64,000 nucleotides of DNA from Paenibacillus sp. Root444D2 (GTDB taxonomy: Bacteria > Bacillota > Bacilli > Paenibacillales > NBRC-103111): NCBI RefSeq assembly GCF_001426375.1, contig NZ_LMEO01000034.1:32031-96030 (forward strand). Reading direction: 5' to 3'. Below the pieces are notes generated by a model. That model saw only the letters and a list, made by a program, of their open reading frames with translations, did no database searches and was not told where the DNA came from. Both the position numbers and the translations under genes were made by a program. Below are positions 40,225 to 49,222 of this stretch, piece after piece (within the stretch, counting starts at the first letter, position 1; each line of letters opens with the position of its first letter).

Positions 40225-43200
40225 TCACTTCCCTGACTTTTGCTGCAGATATAGAATGGCATCCCGAAGCAGCTTGGCGGTCGTACTATCCGTATACTTG
40301 CCATCTTTGATGACAGCATCGAAGATAGTCGGATCTTTAAGCTGACTTTGGTTTAGCAGCTTCTGAAGCTGAGTCACCTTGTTCTGCAAGCTGTTATAAG
40401 TGCTTTGATTTGGGAAATATCCTAAATTCCATAACAAACGGAGTAAATCGTCCAAATGATCGAGATCCATGATCACTTTCAATACAAAGGTACGTACGAT
40501 CGTATTGCCCGCGTTATCTGTAGCCGTTACTTCAATCGTGTGCTGACCAATCCACAAGCTTAGAGGTTGGAGGTTAATGTTAGGACTAACAACGGCACCA
40601 TCCAGTTTAACCACAGATGAGGCCACTCCGCTTAAGGCATCCGTGATACCAACATTCCATACAATCGGATCCGTCAAAAATACAGTTAAAGGACCGGGTA
40701 TGTTGATTTCAGGTGCTTGCGGATCGAAGCGTACTTCCGCAGAGTGACTAGCTTCCTGATTACCTGCCAAATCAACGCTATAATAGTTTATCGTGTTTAC
40801 ACCGTAGGTGTTTACCGTAACCGAAGTTCCGGCAGTGGCAGTTCCCCCATTTAGGATGTAAAAGGTCTGTTGTACACCGCTCAAAGAATCATAAGCCGCT
40901 AATGTGACGGTTTGCGGTGTTCGCTGCCACCCCGCTATTGATGTGTCCGTGGTTGCTGGAGCTGTTTTATCGATGCCTATAATCAAATCTTTAGGCACTT
41001 CTTCATTATTAAACACATCAATCGAATGGTATTGGATTTGATATACCCCTTCATCACTGAAGGTGACCGGCTGAGCTGTGACAGGATGCCATGTTCCACC
41101 CTGAATTCGGTATTCCGTTTGCCGGATTCCAACGCCAACAGTCGGATGCACGGCTGTAAACGTAACATGCACATCTTGCTTATTGAATGTGCCTGACCCC
41201 GTTGCACCGTCCGCTGTCGCTGTTGTCACAGGAGGGGTGACATCTCGCTTCTTCACCTGGAAAGTCATCTCGTTGGTGTTGTTCGTGCGATCCATTTCAG
41301 TGAATCGTCCGATATCATTGATATTGACGCTTAACTGGTAGGTGGCTTCTCCATTAGGAACTTCCCAATATCCGTTCTCACCGCCTGCGTTTGTGTAGAG
41401 TGTTGCGCTGCCGCCTACAGGGATGGATTGATTATACGTATCCGTATAACCAAACGAACCGCCGTTCAAACCAAACACGGCTCCGGTTATTTTGCCGTCT
41501 GGGGTTGGGAGAATACCGACATTTTTCACCGTAACATAGAATCGAATTCCCGTTTGCCCGGCATACGGATCTGCTGGATCCGTTCCAAGATCTGTTACGA
41601 TAAGATCAGGACCTGGCGTTAGGGGCTGGCGTTCCAAACTCAAAAACTCGAACGATTGATGGATGATCCGGCCGTTCTTAGCGACAACTTTGATGATATG
41701 GTTTGCCATAGGGAGACCCGTCTTTTCGAAAACAACCTTCTTCGCGCCTTGTGTGTTTGCTGTTTTCAAATCCACAGTTGCTTGCAGGACATCATCGATA
41801 TAAACATCTGCCTCACCTAAAGATGACTCAATATCGGAATACCAACGGATTCCCGTACCCTTAAAGCCCATAGCTGTGTAATCGCCCGGGGTTGTCGTTT
41901 CATGGAGATTTGCTCCATTGGCGCCAAGAGCGAAGGTAGGGGCGGAATAATACATATTTGTACTGGAATGAATGACGTTCGTCCAGAGTGCTTGAGGCGT
42001 TTCATCCAAGATGCCTTCTTTCAACTCGAACCAATCAAAGTAGGCGAACACATTATCGCTGCTCTTGACGATGGACAGCACAAGGTTGCTTATGTCCGCA
42101 GGCATCATGACGTTATATTCGACTGTTGTATAGACGTTCGGCTCCGTTCCAGGCAAATCCAGCGTCCGTATCAGCTGATTGTCGATAACGAGATTCACCT
42201 TTTTGTTCGCGGCCGCACTATATTTAAGCTTAAGAATGTAATTGGTATTTGCTTTGACAGGAGGTTTCAGCATGTTCATCCGTCCTTGTGTAAAGTACAT
42301 ACCGACGAATGTACCATGATGGGTCACTCCTTCCAGCTCTGTTTGCTCCGCTTCAACATGCAAAGCTCCCGTAGACGTTGTGGTAAAAGGAGATGCCGGC
42401 AACGATAAGGAGGATATGGCCAAAGGGTCGCTCGGCACGGATTCGTTGCCAGAGTCGTCATAAGCGATGAGCGTGTATGAGTGTGCGCTTTCCGGTCTAA
42501 CGTCTTGGTGCGAATAACGGGTTACGGCTTTCGGCAGCTTAGCGAGCAGTACGCCGTTATCATAGAGCTTATATCCGGTGACTTCCGCATTATCTGTAGA
42601 AGGCTGCCAAGTTAGCTTGATTTGTTTGTACGAAACGGCCCGTGCTTGCAGCGTAGGCTTGCTTGGTGCTGAATGTTCCAACGGGGTCAAAATGTATTCG
42701 ACGGCTTCGCCCGGTTGAAGTGTTTCTGATAATTGCGCGCCCAAAGCGGCGTCAATGGTCGTAAAACTGCGTGCAGCCGCATACGTGTTGCCTGCGCCAA
42801 AGCGTTCTGCCGCATACTGGGCGTTAGTAGGCAGCGTAACATTGACGTTCATTGTAACCGGTGTCGTTTCAAAATTAACAAAATTGAGCAGAATTTTATT
42901 GGACTTCGCGCCGGTGCTGCTCACACCAAGACTTGACGAATCCACCGCGCGGAAATAAGCTTTTTTCCCGGCAAGCTCATTCTGATTTGTATACACATAA
43001 GGGAGTGGTTTGCCATGCGTACTGTAGGCTAGCGCTAAACGGCGGAAAACCTTCAAACGCGTTTCATCGGGATCGCTCGTATTGATCCATGCTTCGGCAT
43101 CGTCTGCGGACTTCATTTCGATGTCCTCTTTGAGCAAGCTGTACTCTCGGAAGTAAGCCGCATGCTGCATGATGTAATCGAGATAGCCGATGGTACTGCG

Positions 43201-45276
43201 CGTTTCTCGATCAAAGATGGAGGCAAAACGGTGCGTGAACGTATCGTAACGGTTATTGTCGGTATGAAAATCATTAGCTCCCGTTTCACTCATCATCATC
43301 GGCTTTGCCATTCCGTCACCCTGATACTCAGGAAAGGTCTTTAACGTCTCAACGACAGCGCCTCCATCACCACTCGAAATCCCGCTTAAGGTATAGCTGT
43401 GTCCGTTCGTCATATCGGTATAGTCTTCAATCTGCCTGCGGTAGGCAGGATCACGCTCCCAGCCATCGGGAATTCCTTTGGAGGGCCAGTATGCCCAGCC
43501 TGGGGAAACCGCTTTCAACCAAGGGTTTAGCAAAGGCTTCTGCTCACTAACATATTTAGCAAGAGCCAAATCGGCGGCAAATGCATTGTTAAACACGCCG
43601 GGTTCATTATCAAGCTCCAAGTACTCGAACAAATCCCCATTTTCTGCAATGAGATTGTTGTAATACTCTTTGAGCTTCTCAGGGACGACCCCCGATGAAA
43701 GCTCTGGATCCTTGATATAGGTTCCGAATGGCAGCAGCACGGGTGCCAAATTCAAATCGCGCAAAGCGGTCAACCATTCCCGCGAAAATTGACTGGAACG
43801 AATGACGTTCCCGCTGTAGGCGAGTCCCAGCCACTTCGTTACTTCCATCGTTTGCAGATCGCGGTCTTTCAATACATGAGAGACAAGTGCTGTTCCAAGA
43901 TGGGTATAACGCCCGTGAATCGGTTCCACGGCTGGAGCTCCTAATGCCTCAAGTTTGGCATAATCCCATTCAAACCAATGATATTCATCGCCTTCAGTTC
44001 CCGCATACAAGCCTCGATCCAAAGACAGCTTCAGTTCATTAGATCCAACCTTCAGCATTTCCTTCGGAATATAAAGCTCGTAAGTTTCTTTGAATTTTCG
44101 AGTCGTATTTCCGCCGTTCAAGCCTACAATTTGGATTAAACCGGCCATCGTATCATTGGAAAATACAGCTAATTGCGGAACGGATACATACGCGTCCAAG
44201 CTTCTGAAGCTGAACTGCACGCCATGCTCCGGGATCTCTGGCAAGTTGTAAGTAATAACCATAGAACCGTTGCGGCTAAGCTTCAGTCCTTTAGACACCG
44301 AACTCCAATCTGTGCGAGTAGCCCTGTCGGAAGGAAGGCTGAAGGACTCAACGGGTGTTGATTTATAATCGCCAAATTCGGTCGACTGCTGATTATCAAG
44401 CCCGATCTTCCAAAGCGTTGTATAAACCGGCGCAGGTTGTTCTACGGAAGTTAGCGTGTAAAAGGCGGTTGAATACAGAATTTTTCCGGCAGGTTGCGCC
44501 GTCGTTTCTTTCAACCGAACCTGTATTTGTCCCGTCGTGTAGTTGACATTGTCCAGTTGAAGCGGGTTCGTTGTTACGGTTTGCCACGTGTAACCGCGAT
44601 CTGTGGTGTATTCATAGGCTGCCACATCTGGAAAACCGGGAACGGGCGTCCATCCGAATGTATTCGCTGTGTCGTCCTGCACCGGATTTGTTGGCGCATC
44701 AGGCAGCACATAAGGTGTCAGGTAAGTGCCAGGAATAACCTGTTGGGCTATTCCCGGCCCTTGCCAGGCGACAGCCAGATTGTCATTCGAGGTGTTTTCT
44801 TTGTGCAGCGCCTCGATATAGTATCTTTTTCCGCTGGATAGCGGAATGATCACCGATTTCTGAGTGGGAGATTTACCCCACTCTCTGGGCTTGGCGAAGA
44901 CGGTATTAGACGCTATCTTCTCTTTGTGCGCAGGATCGCCATCCGGACTCAACCATAGCTCGGAGCTGTCATCCGCTGCGATCCAGAAGGTGTAGCCTCC
45001 GCTGACTGGCGGCGTCAGAAAACCATAAACACGAGAACCATAGAGATCCCCCGTATTGTTCGGTGTCTCGAAGTTAGCGAGTAACCTCGAACCCGATGGA
45101 GGGGTCTTTACAGGAATCTGTTCCACCTTCCCCCCAGGAACGTTATTCCAATAGTCTTGGGTAATACCTGCTGCAGCCGCAGCTGCACGATGCGCTGGAA
45201 GGAGAGGAAACAGTGAAACAATGATTGCCGACAGAAGGATTGAAACAAGGAGTTTTGACTTGTGTAGGGATCTCAT
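40225..45276 (-). CDS. Secreted multidomain glycoside hydrolase (PA14, clan-A barrel, FN3, CARDB)
   Basis: The 1683-residue protein has a Sec signal peptide (cut near residue 35) and this order: PA14 (38-195), an FN3-like domain (to 285), a CBM-like beta-sandwich starting LWKIGLDNQQSTEFGDY that resembles rhamnogalacturonan lyase modules (290-455), a TIM barrel (460-790), FN3 (880-975), one or two further carbohydrate-binding-like domains (985-1240), CARDB (1245-1375), two OmpL47/Ig-like repeats and a C-terminal helical domain. The barrel has a likely acid/base E in LELDNEPG (about 558) and nucleophile E in MMMSETGAND (about 665), as in clan GH-A; I cannot name the family. It is the last gene of the second importer cluster and probably degrades a plant polysaccharide, possibly pectin-like. 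Confidence 0.85.
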   Translation of the reverse strand: MRSLHKSKLLVSILLSAIIVSLFPLLPAHRAAAAAAGITQDYWNNVPGGKVEQIPVKTPPSGSRLLANFETPNNTGDLYGSRVYGFLTPPVSGGYTFWIAADDSSELWLSPDGDPAHKEKIASNTVFAKPREWGKSPTQKSVIIPLSSGKRYYIEALHKENTSNDNLAVAWQGPGIAQQVIPGTYLTPYVLPDAPTNPVQDDTANTFGWTPVPGFPDVAAYEYTTDRGYTWQTVTTNPLQLDNVNYTTGQIQVRLKETTAQPAGKILYSTAFYTLTSVEQPAPVYTTLWKIGLDNQQSTEFGDYKSTPVESFSLPSDRATRTDWSSVSKGLKLSRNGSMVITYNLPEIPEHGVQFSFRSLDAYVSVPQLAVFSNDTMAGLIQIVGLNGGNTTRKFKETYELYIPKEMLKVGSNELKLSLDRGLYAGTEGDEYHWFEWDYAKLEALGAPAVEPIHGRYTHLGTALVSHVLKDRDLQTMEVTKWLGLAYSGNVIRSSQFSREWLTALRDLNLAPVLLPFGTYIKDPELSSGVVPEKLKEYYNNLIAENGDLFEYLELDNEPGVFNNAFAADLALAKYVSEQKPLLNPWLKAVSPGWAYWPSKGIPDGWERDPAYRRQIEDYTDMTNGHSYTLSGISSGDGGAVVETLKTFPEYQGDGMAKPMMMSETGANDFHTDNNRYDTFTHRFASIFDRETRSTIGYLDYIMQHAAYFREYSLLKEDIEMKSADDAEAWINTSDPDETRLKVFRRLALAYSTHGKPLPYVYTNQNELAGKKAYFRAVDSSSLGVSSTGAKSNKILLNFVNFETTPVTMNVNVTLPTNAQYAAERFGAGNTYAAARSFTTIDAALGAQLSETLQPGEAVEYILTPLEHSAPSKPTLQARAVSYKQIKLTWQPSTDNAEVTGYKLYDNGVLLAKLPKAVTRYSHQDVRPESAHSYTLIAYDDSGNESVPSDPLAISSLSLPASPFTTTSTGALHVEAEQTELEGVTHHGTFVGMYFTQGRMNMLKPPVKANTNYILKLKYSAAANKKVNLVIDNQLIRTLDLPGTEPNVYTTVEYNVMMPADISNLVLSIVKSSDNVFAYFDWFELKEGILDETPQALWTNVIHSSTNMYYSAPTFALGANGANLHETTTPGDYTAMGFKGTGIRWYSDIESSLGEADVYIDDVLQATVDLKTANTQGAKKVVFEKTGLPMANHIIKVVAKNGRIIHQSFEFLSLERQPLTPGPDLIVTDLGTDPADPYAGQTGIRFYVTVKNVGILPTPDGKITGAVFGLNGGSFGYTDTYNQSIPVGGSATLYTNAGGENGYWEVPNGEATYQLSVNINDIGRFTEMDRTNNTNEMTFQVKKRDVTPPVTTATADGATGSGTFNKQDVHVTFTAVHPTVGVGIRQTEYRIQGGTWHPVTAQPVTFSDEGVYQIQYHSIDVFNNEEVPKDLIIGIDKTAPATTDTSIAGWQRTPQTVTLAAYDSLSGVQQTFYILNGGTATAGTSVTVNTYGVNTINYYSVDLAGNQEASHSAEVRFDPQAPEINIPGPLTVFLTDPIVWNVGITDALSGVASSVVKLDGAVVSPNINLQPLSLWIGQHTIEVTATDNAGNTIVRTFVLKVIMDLDHLDDLLRLLWNLGYFPNQSTYNSLQNKVTQLQKLLNQSQLKDPTIFDAVIKDGKYTDSTTAKLLRDAILYLQQKSGK

Positions 45277-45304
45277 AATTACCTCCAGGTTAAGAGATTA
45301 TCAA

Positions 45305-45379
45305 TAGGATTCCCTAATCCTATCCGGGGTCCACGTCATGTGTAGACGGCGCTCCGATCCATCTAACATTGAAGCGCCG
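45305..45379 (-). terminator. Two hairpins between binding protein and glycosidase genes
   Basis: CGGCGCT and AGCGCCG pair across 19 bases; TAGGATT and AATCCTA pair across four. No clear T run follows. They may give partial termination after the highly expressed binding protein gene. Confidence 0.55.
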
Positions 45380-45392
45380 CTCCTCCTTCGTT

Positions 45393-47066
45393 CTATTTCA
45401 ACTCTTTCTGAGACTGTTCAGCGAATTTGTACAGATCATCAATACTAAATACCTTGGATTTGTTGTTCTCATACCATTTGGCGTAATAATCATCGACTTG
45501 TTTGCCGCCTGCTTTTTCCCATACATCCTTAGCATCCTTCACAGCTTGCTGTGCGGTGTAGCCAGTGCCACCTACCAGAGCTTTCAACCAAATATCGCCT
45601 TTATCGATGTTGTTGGATTTGCTTGTGCTTTTGACAATCGCTTGCAGATCATCAGGCAGTACCGGTAAGAAGTCATAACCAAGCGAAGGAATAGGACGAT
45701 CTTTATTAATATAGATTTCTTTGGATTTGAGGTTGATGTCGAGCAGTTCTTTCTGGGTTGGCACTTCTGGACGCAGGTTCACCAGATACACTTCCGCACA
45801 TTTGCCCAGCAGCAAATCGGATCTCATCATATTCAGATCATCGGTGTACAGTTCTTTCTTGTTTTTCTCTGTGTCGATAGGCTGCAAACAGCCATTTGAA
45901 CCTTTTTGCGAATGTGTACCCTCAATACCGTTTTTCAACAGGCTTGCATTTTGGGGATCCACCATCCAGTCAATATATTGCATAATCGCTTTCGGATCCT
46001 TCGCTTTGGCATTAACGACACCGACCATTTGCACAGGTGTACTAATAATCGGGCTGAACTGCCCGAATTGGCTTTTCGGTAAAGCCATCGGAATGACCTT
46101 AGCCGTAGGGTTGTTCTTCTTCAAAGTTTCATAGTTCGAAATGGTAAACCATGCACTGTCGATCGCGAAAATCCCTAATTTTCCATTCATAAAATCTTGA
46201 ATGCCCTTTTGTCCGTTTTTATCTGTGAGAAAATCTTTATCGACTAAACCGTCGTCAAACAAACGCTTCTGGAATTCTACGGATGCCTGGAGACGTTCCC
46301 AATCATGTACAAATGTACCGTTTTGCTCGGCCCAATCGATCGAACGACCGAAGATGTGGCTGATCACGGAGAAGCCGACACCGCTCAGGTTGATACCGAA
46401 CGTATCCTTTTTACCATTACCGTCCGGATCCTGGTTCACGAACGCTTTGGCTACGTTGTACAATTCATCGGTTGTCGTCGGAACCTGCAGGTTCAGCTTC
46501 TGGAGCCAATCCTCACGGATTAAGAGACGATGATGCGGGGCCACAACATTTAAACGTCCGATTTCATACAATTTGCCGTCTTCCTTCGTTCCAATCTTGC
46601 GCAGCAGCGGGTATTTCTCTAGAATTTGCTTGTAGTTTGTGCTGTATTTGTCAATCATCTCATCGATCGGCATCAGCAGCTTCTGCGAATACCAGCTGTT
46701 CCTGTAGTTGGCATCATACTCCAGAATCAAATCCGGTGCGCTTCCCGAGGCAAGCAAGGCATTAAATTTCGGGAACGATTCCCAGCGGGGAACGGGTGTA
46801 TATTTAACATCGACAGGACCGTTCTTGTTGATCCAATCCACCCAACGGTTTTTATCCCAGTTGCCTTCCTCCGGAGGAATATTGCCCCGATCATAGACGG
46901 AAACGTTAATGGCACCTCTTTTAGCCGGTTCGACTGCTGGGGTCGTATTCGGGCTTGACGATGTCCCTGGATCATTGACTTTGGCTGTGGAGCAGCCTGC
47001 CAATACCGCGATACAAGCTAGTGTAGACAGTAGAGCTTTCTTATGACCCATACGTAATATAAACAT
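45393..47066 (-). CDS. Sugar ABC transporter substrate-binding lipoprotein (second system)
   Basis: The 557-residue lipoprotein has the lipobox VLAGC (about residue 25) and a Ser/Thr/Pro linker before the binding domain. Features such as DLILEYDANYRNSW and LLIREDWLQKLNLQVPTTTD place it in the same large-oligosaccharide class as the 6097 gene. A GGGGGG site lies eight bases before the ATG. It follows the two permease genes and precedes the secreted glycosidase, suggesting that it captures the products of that enzyme. Confidence 0.92.
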   Translation of the reverse strand: MFILRMGHKKALLSTLACIAVLAGCSTAKVNDPGTSSSPNTTPAVEPAKRGAINVSVYDRGNIPPEEGNWDKNRWVDWINKNGPVDVKYTPVPRWESFPKFNALLASGSAPDLILEYDANYRNSWYSQKLLMPIDEMIDKYSTNYKQILEKYPLLRKIGTKEDGKLYEIGRLNVVAPHHRLLIREDWLQKLNLQVPTTTDELYNVAKAFVNQDPDGNGKKDTFGINLSGVGFSVISHIFGRSIDWAEQNGTFVHDWERLQASVEFQKRLFDDGLVDKDFLTDKNGQKGIQDFMNGKLGIFAIDSAWFTISNYETLKKNNPTAKVIPMALPKSQFGQFSPIISTPVQMVGVVNAKAKDPKAIMQYIDWMVDPQNASLLKNGIEGTHSQKGSNGCLQPIDTEKNKKELYTDDLNMMRSDLLLGKCAEVYLVNLRPEVPTQKELLDINLKSKEIYINKDRPIPSLGYDFLPVLPDDLQAIVKSTSKSNNIDKGDIWLKALVGGTGYTAQQAVKDAKDVWEKAGGKQVDDYYAKWYENNKSKVFSIDDLYKFAEQSQKELK

Positions 47067-47133
47067 GGATATACCCCCCCTTAGATCATTCGTTTCCTAA
47101 AACAGCTTAAGTTAGGTTGTGTTGTCCTTCGTC

Positions 47134-48009
47134 TTATCCTTTAATCGCGCCGATCATGACCCCTTTAACAAAATACTTCTGCAAAAAAGGATAGACGATC
47201 AGCATAGGCACAATGAGTACGATTACTCCGGCCGCTTTGATGGATTCTGGTGTCATTTGCTGCAAATCATCCGGTCTCACGGAATTAAGCTCTTGAAGAA
47301 TCGATTGGCTGGCGACCATCTGTTGAATCATAACCGCCAAATTCATTCGTGTGCTGTCATTGATAAACATAAGTACGTGTAAGAATGAATTCCAATACCC
47401 GACGCCATAGAATAAAGTCAACGTAGCCAGTACTGGCAGGGATAACGGAAGAATAATCCGGGTGAGAAGTCTCCATTCTCCACAGCCATCCATGCGTGCT
47501 GCCTCTTCAAGCTCTTCAGGCACATTCATAAAGAAGGTCCGAAGCACAAGCATATTGAACGCGCTGATCAGTCCCGGCATCCATATGGCACCGTAAGTAT
47601 CCAGTAAGCCGAGACTTTTCACGATCAGAAACAGAGGAATTAACGGTGTTCCGAACAGCATGGTAAATACGATAGCCAGTGTAAAAAAGCGACGCGCATA
47701 GAAAAATTTCTTGGCTAACGGATAAGCCGCCATGATCGTAAACCACATGCTTATCACAACGCCGACAACAGTAATCACGACACTATTGCGAAAGGCTTTG
47801 ACCATATTCGTGCCAACATATAAGGCTTTGTACGCTTCTACAGTCCAGCCTTGCGGCCATAGGGTTACATGTCCCGATACAATTGCCTGATAGCTGCTCA
47901 AGGATAGGGATACGATATGCATCAAGGGAAGAACGCAGCTTAGAGCTGCAAGGCTAAGGAATATATAATTGATCGTGTAAAAGATTTTCTCATCCCATGT
48001 TGGTTTCAT
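47134..48009 (-). CDS. Sugar ABC transporter permease, YtcP/LplC type (second system)
   Basis: The 291-residue membrane protein has six segments and the EAA loop EEAARMDGCGEWRLLTRIIL. The C-terminus PFLQKYFVKGVMIGAIKG is typical of this subfamily. The ATG has AAGGAG about ten bases upstream. It is 18 bp after its partner permease gene. As in the first system, no ATPase gene is encoded in the cassette. Confidence 0.92.
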   Translation of the reverse strand: MKPTWDEKIFYTINYIFLSLAALSCVLPLMHIVSLSLSSYQAIVSGHVTLWPQGWTVEAYKALYVGTNMVKAFRNSVVITVVGVVISMWFTIMAAYPLAKKFFYARRFFTLAIVFTMLFGTPLIPLFLIVKSLGLLDTYGAIWMPGLISAFNMLVLRTFFMNVPEELEEAARMDGCGEWRLLTRIILPLSLPVLATLTLFYGVGYWNSFLHVLMFINDSTRMNLAVMIQQMVASQSILQELNSVRPDDLQQMTPESIKAAGVIVLIVPMLIVYPFLQKYFVKGVMIGAIKG

Positions 48010-48027
48010 GATGGGGAGGCTCCTTTC

Positions 48028-49008
48028 TTACCACAGTCCTTGATCGAATTTACGGGCAAGCTGATTCGCAAGGACGACGAAGAAGAAGCCGACCAGAGAT
48101 TCAAACAACCCGACCGCCGTAGTTAAACTGAACTGTCCTCCTTGAACACCCACGATAAAGATATAGGTGCTGATGACATTCGAGACATCCGAAACGGCTG
48201 CATTTTGGAGCGTGTACACATGGTCAAACCCCACTTCCATGACAGTACCCATACTCAGAATCAGCATGAGAATTATTGTGCTGCGAATACCTGGCAGCGT
48301 GACATGCCAGATCTGCTTCCATTTGGACGCACCGTCGATGCTGGCAGCTTCATACAGGTGCGTATCGATCGAGGTAAGAGCAGCCAGATAAATGATCGCT
48401 CCCCATCCAGCTTCCTTCCAAATTCCAGATTCGAGGAAGATGGCTATCCAACTATGCTCCTGATACAAGAAGGCAGTAGTGTGACCCGTCCATAGCTCCA
48501 ACAGCTTGTTAATGATACCGGATTGCTGGGAAAATATCGTAACGACAATGCCTCCGACAATGACCCATGAGAAAAAATGAGGAACATAGATTAGCGTTTG
48601 AACAACCTTTTTGAACCGCATGGCGCGAACTTCATTCAGTAGGATGGCAATGATAATCGGAAAGGGAAATCCAGCGACAATGCTTAATAAACTCAATGTG
48701 ACCGTGTTGCGGATGATAGTCAGCGTCTGGGGTTGGGTGAAAAGTGCCTTGAAATGCTTTAGGCCAACCCATGGACTTCCCCATATGCCATCCATCAAGT
48801 TATAGTTCTTAAAGGCAATAACATTCCCTAATATTGGAAAATATCGAAAGATAATAAAGTAAGCAATAACCGGTACAAACATAATCAACAGCGGCATATT
48901 TTGCTTGAAACGACGACGGGGGTGCAGCGACTTGGCGGTAGTTTGGGCAATTCTTCGAGTAGAAATCATGGGGGCTGATTGAATGTTGTCTAGCGGTGTA
49001 TGTGGCAT
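48028..49008 (-). CDS. Sugar ABC transporter permease, LplB type (second system)
   Basis: The 326-residue membrane protein has a long cytoplasmic N-terminus (about 38 residues), six membrane segments beginning LLIMFVPVIAYFIIFRYFPI and the EAA loop YEAASIDGASKWKQIWHVTL. AGGAGGTGA lies eight bases before the ATG. It forms the pore with the next gene's product. Confidence 0.92.
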   Translation of the reverse strand: MPHTPLDNIQSAPMISTRRIAQTTAKSLHPRRRFKQNMPLLIMFVPVIAYFIIFRYFPILGNVIAFKNYNLMDGIWGSPWVGLKHFKALFTQPQTLTIIRNTVTLSLLSIVAGFPFPIIIAILLNEVRAMRFKKVVQTLIYVPHFFSWVIVGGIVVTIFSQQSGIINKLLELWTGHTTAFLYQEHSWIAIFLESGIWKEAGWGAIIYLAALTSIDTHLYEAASIDGASKWKQIWHVTLPGIRSTIILMLILSMGTVMEVGFDHVYTLQNAAVSDVSNVISTYIFIVGVQGGQFSLTTAVGLFESLVGFFFVVLANQLARKFDQGLW

Positions 49009-49222
49009 CGTGTGTCACCTCCTTTAGTGTGAAAATTGAACCATCTTTTGCTCCCTTGCCGTCGATGGAATCAATGTAACTCAGAGGTGCAATCCTTCAC
49101 AATATACATGAATTAGCGAATAAACTCTTTTGAAACCCCTTGCTGTACAAGGCTTTAGTGGATTTGATGCAGAGGTGAATAAACAACAATTAACAATATA
49201 CTTTTCTTGAAAAATGGTATGA